Of a DNA stretch of 34,509 nucleotides, positions 1 through 8,145 are shown one piece after another. The first letter of the stretch is position 1, and each line of letters begins with the position of its first letter. The DNA is from JBDKVA01 sp039679375 (GTDB lineage: Bacteria; Bacillota; Clostridia; Acetivibrionales; DTU013), in the NCBI GenBank assembly GCA_039679375.1, contig JBDKVA010000018.1, positions 1 to 34,509 of the forward strand, given 5' to 3'. Both the position numbers and the translations under genes were made by a program. The notes under the pieces are model-generated. The model ran no database searches and was not told where the DNA came from. It saw only the letters and a list, made by a program, of their open reading frames with translations.

Positions 1-369
1 GCTTATTCGGATGCACTGGGAAGCATATTCCAAAAGCTGAATGACCGTGGAACAGAGACGATTTTCATGACTCCAAACATGATGAATACCTATGTCAGCG
101 GACAGATTACGGAAGATGTTTTACTCAAAATCGCCGAGCATACCGCCAAGACCCAGAACAGCGGCGTTATGGATGCCTATATGGACGCGGCAAGGCAAAT
201 TAGTTCCGTATTCGGCATACCTGTATGCGACTGCTATGCAAAGTGGAAAGAGCTGTATGCATCAGGAGCAGACACCACACTCCTTCTTGCCAATCATATC
301 AACCACCCGACAAGGGAGATGCACAAGCTCTTCGCAGATTCGCTGCTTGAAATGATCATGAACAGATAA
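1..369 (+). CDS. SGNH/GDSL-family hydrolase, C-terminal part (5' end outside window)
   Basis: The reading frame is open from base 1 and ends at a TAA at 367-369, so only the last 122 residues are visible. The tail contains NHINHPTREMHKLFAD, which fits the C-terminal catalytic-His block of SGNH (GDSL-like) esterases, where the His sits shortly before the last helix. The N-terminal GDS block is outside the window. Family members remove acetyl or other acyl groups from carbohydrates; YesT and YesY in the B. subtilis rhamnogalacturonan locus are examples. Being next to sugar-uptake genes suggests a deacetylase, but the substrate is inferred. The internal ATG at 67 is not the true start. The gene is convergent with the next one, whose stop lies 13 bp away. 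Confidence 0.8.
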   Translation, partial: AYSDALGSIFQKLNDRGTETIFMTPNMMNTYVSGQITEDVLLKIAEHTAKTQNSGVMDAYMDAARQISSVFGIPVCDCYAKWKELYASGADTTLLLANHINHPTREMHKLFADSLLEMIMNR

Positions 370-382
370 AGGCTCGATCACT

Positions 383-2557
383 CTAAAATTCAACAATGAT
401 TTTAATTCCGTCCGCTGAATTCGGATAGGTAATGAGTAGCGTTTTGCTGTCATCCTCACAAATGGAGCCGACACGCACCTCTTTACCCACTATATAGCCT
501 TTGACGCATGACACCTTTCTTTTGCTGTAGAACCTCGCAACGGCATTGACGCCTTCAGGCCCCCTTGCAATAAAGGAAAAGCCCCTGTCATCCACCTTGA
601 AATCCTCAATGCGCGACGCTGCTGCGATCAACCTGATATCTTCATTATCCGGGATCTTATCCAGATCGTAGAGCAGAGCATTTTCTCCCGGAACCAAAAC
701 TGCTTCATTTACTACAGGTAAATTTGCATCAAACAGCCTGACAAACCTGCCTTTCAGAATGCAGGGACTGTCGCTGACGGATTCATCAAGCACTGCTGCG
801 ATAGTATACGGGCCACGGTGCATTACAAAAGAGTTTTTCGGAGTCCACCTGATTTCGGGGGAGCCTTTTCTTTCCATTGCTTCCTTAATAATATCTCTCA
901 GCTGATCCGCTTTTTCGCTGCTATTCGCGCAGTCGGCAGGGTGAACAGGCAGGAAGGCGAAAATGCCGCTCCCTACATTGTATATATGCCGTTCCGGCGT
1001 GCATTCTATCCCCAGACTTTCAAACAGGTGTTCCGCAGGATGCGTATACTGTTTTAAGCCCTGGTTCCACCATTCCCGGACCGAATGGAACGGATCGGTT
1101 CCGTCGCCGGCATAAACAAGCACGCCGCCGTTCCTCACCCATTGTGCCAGTGCATTGTGTATATCGGGATATTCCGGCTTCATGAATTCATAGCTCAGGA
1201 CAAGGACTTTATAAGCGTCAAGGTATCCGGGAAAACGCCGGATATTATCAAGCTGCACCGGCCTTACCGGCATACCGTGCTTTAATATCGGAAGCGCCAG
1301 ACCGAAAAAAGCGGACCAATCCTGCAGATTTTTGATCATTTCATCATTCTTTATATTTTCGCCCCTCGCTCCGTTCACCGCAGAATCCGGCAACGCTCTC
1401 TGAAACATGCATGAATCCGCCAGCAGCAGGCCGATTGTGCAGCTGCTGCCTTCCCAATACACATCGTCCTGCTTCATATCAGCCAGGGTATGCATGATCG
1501 TAAGAAGTATTGTCGCATAATCCGGCGGTATAGTCTCCTTACCCTTTCCGTTGCTTTTGGGGTAGGAATCATTGAAAACCCTGCGCGGCCACGGGCACAC
1601 CTCAAAATTCGATACACCGGGATGAAGAAGAGCTGCGACAACAGTCCTGAAGTAGTTTTCTCTGTAATCCTGCCAGGTATGATTGATATCATCCTCTATT
1701 GGATCGTGAAGGAACCACATGCGCCTGTCTGTGCCGCGGACAAGCTCCTGCATGATGCCGTATTCGAGAAAGGCGGTATCAAAGGTCCTTTCCTTCCTGA
1801 TGCCCTCATAGACATTCGGCACTCTGGAGGTGCCGGTCCATATTTGAGCTATGTAGCCATCCACAGTAGGTATATTCAGAAGCCTTGATTCCGGGCTTAC
1901 GATTCTCCACTGGGAGTAATTTATCAGGCTATGGGTCGGTACATAGAAACGAAGAAGCCTGCCGTAATTCACCTTTGCATATTCCTTCAAGGAACTGCAG
2001 AGCCTGTCAAGACACCGGGTAAATAAATAGCTTTTTAATTTTGACGCCATGTATTGAGCGTCCACGCTTTCATGAGGAGGAATCCACGGTTCCTTATAAT
2101 ATATTTCCCATTCCCGTTTGAATGCTTCGGAATAGCCCGAATCCGCCCAAAATTCCGGTTCTTCGAGGTGAATAGCCTCAGCTCCGGCGTCGATCGCCGC
2201 CTTAATTCTTTCGGTAAGGAATCCGGCATATGAAATCGAAGGTACCATATAGGGTACATTGATGCTGTTAAGGCGTATCTTGCCTGTCCTTACCTTTTGC
2301 GCTTCATCCCAGTGATCCCGGCCGTCATATTTACCGTCAAGATAATTCCTGTACAAACCCCAGGACACGCCTGTCATCAAATGCACCACATATCCCTTTT
2401 CGCGCCACATTTTAATTCTTTCGGGCATAGTTTCATCAATCCCGTATGCCATTACGAAATCTGCCTGTAAATCGTAAGATGGGTGATATGGAGCGTGCTC
2501 CTGAAAACCGGTTCTTTCTTCTTTCCTGTCCCTGTGCATTAAAGTATTGATATCCAT
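383..2557 (-). CDS. Putative glycoside hydrolase-like protein (TIM-barrel plus GATase-like region)
   Basis: Product of 724 residues with no signal peptide, so probably cytoplasmic. An ATG at 2581 is in frame, but the one at 2557 has a GGAGGG site 6 bases upstream and is preferred. The N-terminal two thirds look like a glycosidase-type barrel: DAGAEAIHLEEPEFWADSG near residues 123-140 carries acidic residues as at the end of a barrel strand, and many aromatic-rich segments follow (IAQIWTGTS, MWFLHDPIEDD). Around residues 400-510, VLVLSYEFMKPEYPD and WVRNGGVLVYAGDG resemble the class-I glutaminase-like domain found after the barrel in GH42-type beta-galactosidases. I cannot assign a family number or the catalytic pair. 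As the last gene of transport system 1 it probably processes the imported sugar. A hairpin separates it from the binding-protein gene. Confidence 0.55.
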   Translation of the reverse strand: MDINTLMHRDRKEERTGFQEHAPYHPSYDLQADFVMAYGIDETMPERIKMWREKGYVVHLMTGVSWGLYRNYLDGKYDGRDHWDEAQKVRTGKIRLNSINVPYMVPSISYAGFLTERIKAAIDAGAEAIHLEEPEFWADSGYSEAFKREWEIYYKEPWIPPHESVDAQYMASKLKSYLFTRCLDRLCSSLKEYAKVNYGRLLRFYVPTHSLINYSQWRIVSPESRLLNIPTVDGYIAQIWTGTSRVPNVYEGIRKERTFDTAFLEYGIMQELVRGTDRRMWFLHDPIEDDINHTWQDYRENYFRTVVAALLHPGVSNFEVCPWPRRVFNDSYPKSNGKGKETIPPDYATILLTIMHTLADMKQDDVYWEGSSCTIGLLLADSCMFQRALPDSAVNGARGENIKNDEMIKNLQDWSAFFGLALPILKHGMPVRPVQLDNIRRFPGYLDAYKVLVLSYEFMKPEYPDIHNALAQWVRNGGVLVYAGDGTDPFHSVREWWNQGLKQYTHPAEHLFESLGIECTPERHIYNVGSGIFAFLPVHPADCANSSEKADQLRDIIKEAMERKGSPEIRWTPKNSFVMHRGPYTIAAVLDESVSDSPCILKGRFVRLFDANLPVVNEAVLVPGENALLYDLDKIPDNEDIRLIAAASRIEDFKVDDRGFSFIARGPEGVNAVARFYSKRKVSCVKGYIVGKEVRVGSICEDDSKTLLITYPNSADGIKIIVEF

Positions 2558-2589
2558 GTGCTGTCCCTCCACGTAATTCATAGGTGATA

Positions 2590-2637
2590 TTACAAAGGCG
2601 GAGAAGCTCTTATGAGCTTCTCCGTTTAGCTTTGTAA
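2590..2637 (-). terminator. Intercistronic hairpin after the solute-binding protein gene
   Basis: A perfect 11-bp inverted repeat (CGGAGAAGCTC, 2599-2609, and GAGCTTCTCCG, 2614-2624) has a 4-base loop. It is flanked by an outer pair TTACAAAG (2590-2597) and CTTTGTAA (2630-2637). It lies 20 bp past the binding-protein stop and 33 bp before the glycosidase-like start. No long T-run follows on the minus strand, so it may act as a partial terminator or mRNA 3' stabiliser that keeps the binding protein more abundant than the downstream enzyme. Confidence 0.6.
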
Positions 2638-2657
2638 ATTAATAAAGGAAGAGTTGT

Positions 2658-4367
2658 TTAGAATCCTATATCTGTACGTTTCTTTGCCTTTTCATAAACA
2701 TAGTCGGCCATTTCCTGCGCGCCTGCAGCTTTGAATTTTTCTCTCATATCATTTAGAAGCTTCAGGGCGTCAGCGTCAGTTTTTGCAAAATATGCTTTCC
2801 TTAGCTCAGCCTCATAATCCAATTGAGCGACAGCTTCACGGTAAGCTGGGCGCTTAGGCCAATCACGGGAAAGATAGCCTGCGTTTACCTTGTCTATAAG
2901 AACGACAGGCATCTTTTTCTTAAATACATCTTCAATTTTGTCACCTTCGCTCTTATCTTTTTCAGCTACAGGCCATTTTACGTTTGAGGAGAAAGCCCCT
3001 ACAAAGAAGTTAGACAGAAACCACATACCCTCATCCCTCTTTACAGTACCGTCAGCATCAAATTTTGCTTTTACCTCCGGTATCCACTTCGGGACTCCGT
3101 TTTCCATTGTATAATGAGTTCCTTCAATTCCCCAATATGTAAGCAGCAATCCTTCTTCGCTGTTTACATAGTCCAGGAACCTTAAAACAGCGTCTGCCTT
3201 TTTGGTCTGTGCGCTAAGAAACATGGCTGGGAATCCGGAACGTCCTTTTTGTTCAACCTGCGTTACAATATTACCGCTTTTATTCTTAAAAGGTCCCAAT
3301 AATTCATACTTCATTTCAGGATTTGTCTTGTAAAGGGTACTGAGGAGGTCATTTGTCATTGGTTGGGCTCCGAATACCGCAAGCTTGCCCACGGACAACT
3401 TTTCCTTACCCATTGTATCGGTATTACTGAAAGCTTCAAGATCAAACAACCCGTCTTTAATCAACTTGCGCATATACAAAAGTTTGTCTTCCTCATCCTT
3501 TGAGAAGATGTACAGCATCAGCTTGCTGTTTTCTTCCCTGTAGCTTGAAATGTTGTAGTCGGTCCAGAATGATAAGAACGACTGGTAGTTCCATCCGTTA
3601 TGCAGTGTGCCTGCAGGTATTACCGGTTTTCCATTAATGTCCTTGAATCCGCCGTTCTTAATTTTTACGAGAAGATCATACAACTCGTCCGATGTATCGA
3701 TATCTTCAGCTTTTACGCCTAGCGCTTTCAGAATGTCTCCCCGCGCATAGCAGCCGTATTGGAAGTTTGTAATACTTTCAACCGTTCCATCCGGAGTCTG
3801 CTGAGGTATTATATATGTCTTGCCTTTAAATTCCGGCGGATGCAGGTCGAATTCATAAAAATCCTTGGCGATGCCGACTGTACAAAGCTTCTTTACATTC
3901 GGATATTTATCAAGATATTCATCAATAGCCAGTATCTGGCCTTCTCCAGCACCCTTAAAAATGACTTTTCCTTCTCCGCCTGTTGAATTCCAGTATGGAG
4001 CGTTTACAAAATCAGGTAGCGTACCGGATGCAAACATCAGGTTCAACTTTTCGACTTCACTTGTAGTTATTGACTCCATTTTCAATGTAATGCCGGTTTT
4101 CTCTTTTAAAGTTTTTGCTATGATGTTATTTTCTTGATCCTGTGGGAAAGCACCACCGCCTCCGTTCCAGCAGTGCAAAAAGCTAATTTCCACCTGCTCC
4201 GGAGGAGTTACCTTTGCCGGCTCCGCTGTAGGAGTTGCTGTTTGCTGGGTTTGCTGAGTACTTGTAGTAGATTCCTCTTCTTTGGCGCCACAGGCCGTCA
4301 TTACTGAGGTCAGCATGAACAGCGCAGCAATAATGGAAATTAATCTTCTAATACCAAGTCTCTTCAT
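2658..4367 (-). CDS. Extracellular solute-binding lipoprotein, carbohydrate ABC transporter (LplA type)
   Basis: Product of 569 residues. The ATG at 4367 is preferred over the in-frame ATG at 4385 because AAAGGGG lies 8 bases upstream. The signal peptide has KR..RR, a hydrophobic core and lipobox MTAC with Cys26, followed by a Thr/Gln/Pro-rich linker. The mature part shows the fold of large family-1 sugar-binding proteins (ISFLHCWNGGGGAF, LMFASGTLPDFVNAPYW, the hinge-side block KADAVLRFLDYVNSEEGLLLTYWGIEG). The length fits LplA/YtcQ-like proteins of 500-570 residues. It would capture an oligosaccharide outside the cell and deliver it to the two permeases encoded just upstream. The ligand cannot be read from sequence. 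Confidence 0.93.
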   Translation of the reverse strand: MKRLGIRRLISIIAALFMLTSVMTACGAKEEESTTSTQQTQQTATPTAEPAKVTPPEQVEISFLHCWNGGGGAFPQDQENNIIAKTLKEKTGITLKMESITTSEVEKLNLMFASGTLPDFVNAPYWNSTGGEGKVIFKGAGEGQILAIDEYLDKYPNVKKLCTVGIAKDFYEFDLHPPEFKGKTYIIPQQTPDGTVESITNFQYGCYARGDILKALGVKAEDIDTSDELYDLLVKIKNGGFKDINGKPVIPAGTLHNGWNYQSFLSFWTDYNISSYREENSKLMLYIFSKDEEDKLLYMRKLIKDGLFDLEAFSNTDTMGKEKLSVGKLAVFGAQPMTNDLLSTLYKTNPEMKYELLGPFKNKSGNIVTQVEQKGRSGFPAMFLSAQTKKADAVLRFLDYVNSEEGLLLTYWGIEGTHYTMENGVPKWIPEVKAKFDADGTVKRDEGMWFLSNFFVGAFSSNVKWPVAEKDKSEGDKIEDVFKKKMPVVLIDKVNAGYLSRDWPKRPAYREAVAQLDYEAELRKAYFAKTDADALKLLNDMREKFKAAGAQEMADYVYEKAKKRTDIGF

Positions 4368-4467
4368 TATATGTTCCCCTTTCAATTTTATTTATAAAAA
4401 GGATTGCTCCCTTTTACCGTAAGTTGTTAATGAGGATGCTTACATGGCAATTTGTGCTATATAAATG

Positions 4468-5382
4468 CTATTCTTTTAAAGATCCGACCAAAAAACCTTT
4501 TACGAAATACTTCTGCAGAAAAGGATATACACAGATAATAGGCACTGTAATAATTATTACAAAGGTCATCCTTAAAGCCTCCGGTGTTACTCCCTTCAGT
4601 TTCATCGCGCTTTCATTCATCCTTACCATGGATGAGCCGTCGCTCTTTGCTGTCATGCTTTCAAAAGATGCCTCGCTTATCATTTGGTTAAGAAAGGTAG
4701 CTGCAGGCTTAAGCTTTGCATCCTGCACAAAAAATTGTCCTGTAAACCAGTCATTCCAGCAGCCGACACCAACAAAAAGTGCTATGGTTGCCAGCACCGG
4801 CATTGAAAGCGGAAGCATTATCCTGAAAAAGATATTCAGTTCGCTGGCTCCATCTATGGTTGCCGATTCAGGAAGGCTTGCGGGTATTCCATTGAAGAAG
4901 GTCCTTATAATAATCGCATTAAAAAAGTTATAAAAAGAAGGGATGATTAGTACCCAGTAAGTATTATATATGTGGAGCTGACGGAATAATATAAAGGTCG
5001 GAATCAATCCGCCTCCGAACAATGTGGTGAAGAAGAAGAAGAATACAATGTATTTTCTCCCCGGCAGTCCCTTTTTTGACAATGCATATGCCAGCAGTGC
5101 CGTAAGGATTACCGAGCTTATTGTGACAAGGAGTGTTCTTGTAATGGATATGAAAAATGCGTTCATCATTTGCGGGTGGCTGAAAGCTTTTTCATAGTTT
5201 TCCAGCGAAAACTCTCTCGGAAATAGATAAATTCCTCCTTTCATGGCGTCGTACCCGTCATTGAATGAGAGGGCAAGAAAATATATAAAAGGATATAATG
5301 CTGTAATACAGAATATTGTGATTATTGCATAATTTATTATCATGTATATTTTGTCTGCAAGTGTTAATTTTTTTATGCCCAT
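4468..5382 (-). CDS. Carbohydrate ABC transporter permease (LplC/YtcP type)
   Basis: Product of 304 residues, MalG-like inner-membrane permease with about six membrane segments. The start is followed by a hydrophobic run (YAIITIFCITALYPFIYFLALSF). The cytoplasmic EAA loop that contacts the ATPase reads SLPESATIDGASELNIFFRIMLPLSMPV. The ending FLQKYFVKGFLVGSLKE is the conserved tail of YtcP/LplC permeases. It is the second permease of system 1, 58 bp downstream of its partner and 100 bp upstream of the binding-protein gene. No ATPase is encoded nearby, so a shared MsmX/MsmK-type ATPase elsewhere in the genome is expected. Confidence 0.95.
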   Translation of the reverse strand: MGIKKLTLADKIYMIINYAIITIFCITALYPFIYFLALSFNDGYDAMKGGIYLFPREFSLENYEKAFSHPQMMNAFFISITRTLLVTISSVILTALLAYALSKKGLPGRKYIVFFFFFTTLFGGGLIPTFILFRQLHIYNTYWVLIIPSFYNFFNAIIIRTFFNGIPASLPESATIDGASELNIFFRIMLPLSMPVLATIALFVGVGCWNDWFTGQFFVQDAKLKPAATFLNQMISEASFESMTAKSDGSSMVRMNESAMKLKGVTPEALRMTFVIIITVPIICVYPFLQKYFVKGFLVGSLKE

Positions 5383-5440
5383 TTCACAGCCTCCCCGGTT
5401 TTTGTAGAAGTAGAATGATAAATTAACTGGTCACTATAAT

Positions 5441-6391
5441 TTACCAGAGTGATACTTCGCTGAGCTTTCTTGATATTGCATTTACAGTTACAATAAGAAT
5501 CATTGATATAAGCGACTTAAATAAGCCTATTGCGGTAGAGTAGGAGAACTGGCCGTCCAGAAGACCGAGCTTAAGGACGTATGTATCCAGTATCTCGGCA
5601 ACGCTTGAGGTGCTTGGAGTCTTCATCAGGTATATCTGGTCAAAGCCTGCATTTAAGATGCCGCTTAAATTAAGTATCAGGAGTATTGCTATAGTAGGCA
5701 AAAGACAGGGTAGTGTTATTTTAAACAGCATGCTCCATCTGCCGGCCCCGTCAATTTCTGCAGCCTCAAATAAATTTGGATCTATGTTTGTCAATGCCGC
5801 AAGATATATGATGGATCCCCAGCCTATTCCCTTCCACATACTGCTGAGAACAACCAGGGGATAAAACAGCTCCGTCTTTCCCATGAAGAAAATCGGTTCC
5901 AGACCCATCTGATACCTTATATCATTAATAATACCAGCATTCGGCGACAGTATTTTCTGCATCAGCGTGACAACGACAACCCACGAAACAAAGTGGGGAA
6001 GATAGGAAATTGTCTGAACGATACGTTTAAATTTTGAATGTATTACTCCATTGAGCATTAGAGCCAGGATAATCGGAGCCGGAAAGTCGAATATAAGTTT
6101 AAGACAGCTTATTGAAAGCGTATTTCGTATAACTTCATAGAAACTGGAATCAGAGAGGAAAACTCTGAAATATCTAAGGCCAACCCATGGACTGCCCATA
6201 ATACCAAGATTATACTTGAAATCCTTAAATGCAAGCAGTACTCCGTACATGGGATAATATGCAAAAACCAAATACCAGACAACTGCAGGCAACAAAAAAA
6301 GGTATATATGCCTGTAATACCATACCTTCACAAGTAATTTGTGTTTCTTTGTATTCACGGGTGCGCTTGCTACTGATGTATCTATGTTCAT
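5441..6391 (-). CDS. Carbohydrate ABC transporter permease (LplB/YteP type)
   Basis: Product of 316 residues, MalF-like permease and first gene of transport system 1. A short cytoplasmic N-terminus (NTKKHKLLVKVWYYRHIYLFLLP) precedes six predicted helices. VWYLVFAYYPMYGVLLAFKDF and GSPWVGLRYFRVFL are typical of the YteP/LplB group. The EAA loop NLFEAAEIDGAGRWSMLFKITLP binds the ATPase. The ATG at 6391 is preceded by a GGGGGAAG site. A strong promoter and a structured leader lie between this gene and the response regulator, so the transporter is transcribed separately from the kinase-regulator pair that probably controls it. Confidence 0.95.
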   Translation of the reverse strand: MNIDTSVASAPVNTKKHKLLVKVWYYRHIYLFLLPAVVWYLVFAYYPMYGVLLAFKDFKYNLGIMGSPWVGLRYFRVFLSDSSFYEVIRNTLSISCLKLIFDFPAPIILALMLNGVIHSKFKRIVQTISYLPHFVSWVVVVTLMQKILSPNAGIINDIRYQMGLEPIFFMGKTELFYPLVVLSSMWKGIGWGSIIYLAALTNIDPNLFEAAEIDGAGRWSMLFKITLPCLLPTIAILLILNLSGILNAGFDQIYLMKTPSTSSVAEILDTYVLKLGLLDGQFSYSTAIGLFKSLISMILIVTVNAISRKLSEVSLW

Positions 6392-6411
6392 TTATGCTTC
6401 CCCCAATGAAA

Positions 6412-6460
6412 AATCCTTAATATCACTTCTATATAACCAATTATAGAAGTGAAAAGGATT
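6412..6460 (-). promoter_or_regulatory. Inverted repeat in the leader of transport operon 1
   Basis: CACTTCTATA (6424-6433) and TATAGAAGTG (6442-6451) form a perfect 10-bp dyad with an 8-base spacer. An outer pair, AATCCTT (6412-6418) and AAGGATT (6454-6460), extends it. On the minus strand the element lies about 50-95 nt into the predicted transcript and the outer arm is followed by TTTT. It could be an attenuator-like stem or a protein-binding dyad. Its position downstream of the promoter argues against a classic activator site. Confidence 0.55.
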
Positions 6461-6513
6461 GCAGCATATGGATAAAGCTTAGAACAAACTTGGATAAATC
6501 CGGGTATTTATAA

Positions 6514-6541
6514 ATTGTAGAATATGAAGTGTTTTTGTCAA
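6514..6541 (-). promoter_or_regulatory. Predicted sigma-A promoter of transport operon 1
   Basis: On the minus strand, TTGACA (6536-6541, overlapping the response-regulator stop codon) is followed after 16 bp by TACAAT (6514-6519), one mismatch from TATAAT. Transcription would start near 6507 and give a leader of about 115 nt before the permease ATG. Confidence 0.7.
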
Positions 6542-8145
6542 ATTTGCGGTAAACCGGTTTTTGCACTCCTGAACTCTGCAGGCGTCATCCCTGTTATTTT
6601 CTTGAAAACACGGTTAAAGTACTGACGGTCATTGTATCCTGTGCTGTAGGAAATATCGGATATCTTTGCCTGTGAATCCTTCAATAGCTGGCAAGCCTTT
6701 TCAATGCGGAGCTCGGTCAGGTATCTGATGATGTTTTTACCTGTTTCCTGCTTGAAAACGGAAGAAAGATAATCCGGGTTGATTGCATATTTATTTGCCA
6801 GCTCACCTACGGTAATCTCATTAGTGTAGTTATTGAGGATGAAGGCTTTTACCTCTTCTACGATTTCTTTGCAGTCCGTCCTTTCTGTTTTCCCGCCTGC
6901 GATGATATCGGAAATCATCGTATATAAATATGCGGCAATTTGTCCTGAATCCTCAAGGTATTCAATAACCTCACCGGAGAGGAAATCCGAATCCGTTGGT
7001 TTATTTACGCCGTAACTGCTGCATACCTTTAACAAGCTGCTGATGACCTCGGAATAAACAAGCCGGATATAAATTCCTGCCATATCCGAAGCCTCCTTCG
7101 ATAAAAAGATATCATTCAGGATACTTTGGATCCCATTTAAATCGGAGATTTCCATACACCTTTGCAAAAGCTTGATTTTATGCTCCGGAATAGGTAATGC
7201 AGGGCAGCCCGACACCCTTTCATAATAGAAAATCTGATTGCCTCCTAAAGCAAGCCTCTGTTCGAAAGCAAGCCTGGACTGCTTGTATATTTCACTTGTC
7301 AGCTTGTCTTCAATACCGCTGATCCCTATGGTTATTGAAAGATGCAAATACGTCTGCAATTTTGAATATACGTTTCTTATATAAGTATCACAGGATGTAC
7401 GCAATTTTAACTTATCACCATAGTAAAAAAGTATAAATATCTGATTGACGTCCTTCTGGTTATCAGCAATCATCCTACAGCAATTACAGGGGACTTCCTC
7501 CAGAATATTCTTAATTGAGAATTTTATCAATACCAGATCATCAAATTTAAAGGGAGAATGGTAGTAGCTGGAGCTATCCACGTGAAGTATGGCAAGGATG
7601 TATGAATTATTATTGTTAGCTTCCTTCAGGCCTATCTGCTCAAGCAGCATTTCCTTTTCAAAATTCCGCGAGGTATGAAAAAGCTGGTTTAAAATACGTT
7701 CCCGGAGCAATTCATCTCTATCCCTGCCCAGTACAGCCACCTCTTTGGCATTATTCTCAGCTTTTTTCGAATAAGAAATTTCTTTCATCACCTTCTGTAT
7801 TGTTTGCACCAGGTTTTTATCGTCAACCGGCTTTAGAATATATGCGCTTACGCCCATGTTCAAGGCTTGCTCCGCATATGAAAATTCGGCATAACCGCTC
7901 ATAATGATAAACTTGATTTGCGGGAGATTTTCGCGGCAGCAGCGGATTAATTGAATTCCATCCATTACAGGCATACGGATATCGGTTAAAACGATATCGG
8001 GCTTTTCCGACTCTATTATAGTAAGCGCTTCTCCGCCGTTTGCGGCTTCGCCTGTCCAGGAAAATTCCAAATTGTTATGTGCCAGCTTTGCAATGATTCC
8101 TTTTCTAATGAGCTTTTCATCATCAACGATTAAAATCTTATACAT
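6538..8145 (-). CDS. Response regulator, AraC-type DNA-binding output (YesN family)
   Basis: Product of 535 residues. The ATG at 8145 is chosen over an upstream in-frame ATG because AGGAGG lies 6 bases before it and the alternative lies deep inside the kinase gene. The receiver domain spans residues 1-120: DDE at 8-10, phosphoacceptor D55 in LTDIRMPVMDG, and the conserved Lys in YILKPVDD. A long middle region of YesN type follows. Two helix-turn-helix motifs of the AraC family fill the last 100 residues (VGELANKYAINPDYLSSVFKQETG; ISDISYSTGYNDRQYFNRVFKKITGMTPAEFR). It overlaps the kinase gene by 8 bp, so its ribosome binding site lies within the kinase's last codons. It likely activates the adjacent transport operon when phosphorylated. 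Confidence 0.95.
   Translation of the reverse strand: MYKILIVDDEKLIRKGIIAKLAHNNLEFSWTGEAANGGEALTIIESEKPDIVLTDIRMPVMDGIQLIRCCRENLPQIKFIIMSGYAEFSYAEQALNMGVSAYILKPVDDKNLVQTIQKVMKEISYSKKAENNAKEVAVLGRDRDELLRERILNQLFHTSRNFEKEMLLEQIGLKEANNNNSYILAILHVDSSSYYHSPFKFDDLVLIKFSIKNILEEVPCNCCRMIADNQKDVNQIFILFYYGDKLKLRTSCDTYIRNVYSKLQTYLHLSITIGISGIEDKLTSEIYKQSRLAFEQRLALGGNQIFYYERVSGCPALPIPEHKIKLLQRCMEISDLNGIQSILNDIFLSKEASDMAGIYIRLVYSEVISSLLKVCSSYGVNKPTDSDFLSGEVIEYLEDSGQIAAYLYTMISDIIAGGKTERTDCKEIVEEVKAFILNNYTNEITVGELANKYAINPDYLSSVFKQETGKNIIRYLTELRIEKACQLLKDSQAKISDISYSTGYNDRQYFNRVFKKITGMTPAEFRSAKTGLPQI

Noticed and set aside
1490..1888. Plus-strand open frame of 132 codons inside the glycosidase-like gene
   Set aside because: It is antisense to a well-supported gene, has no ribosome binding site and its translation resembles no protein family.
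4424..4933. Plus-strand open frame of 169 codons opposite the permease gene
   Set aside because: Antisense to a clear LplC/YtcP permease; no start signal and low-complexity translation.
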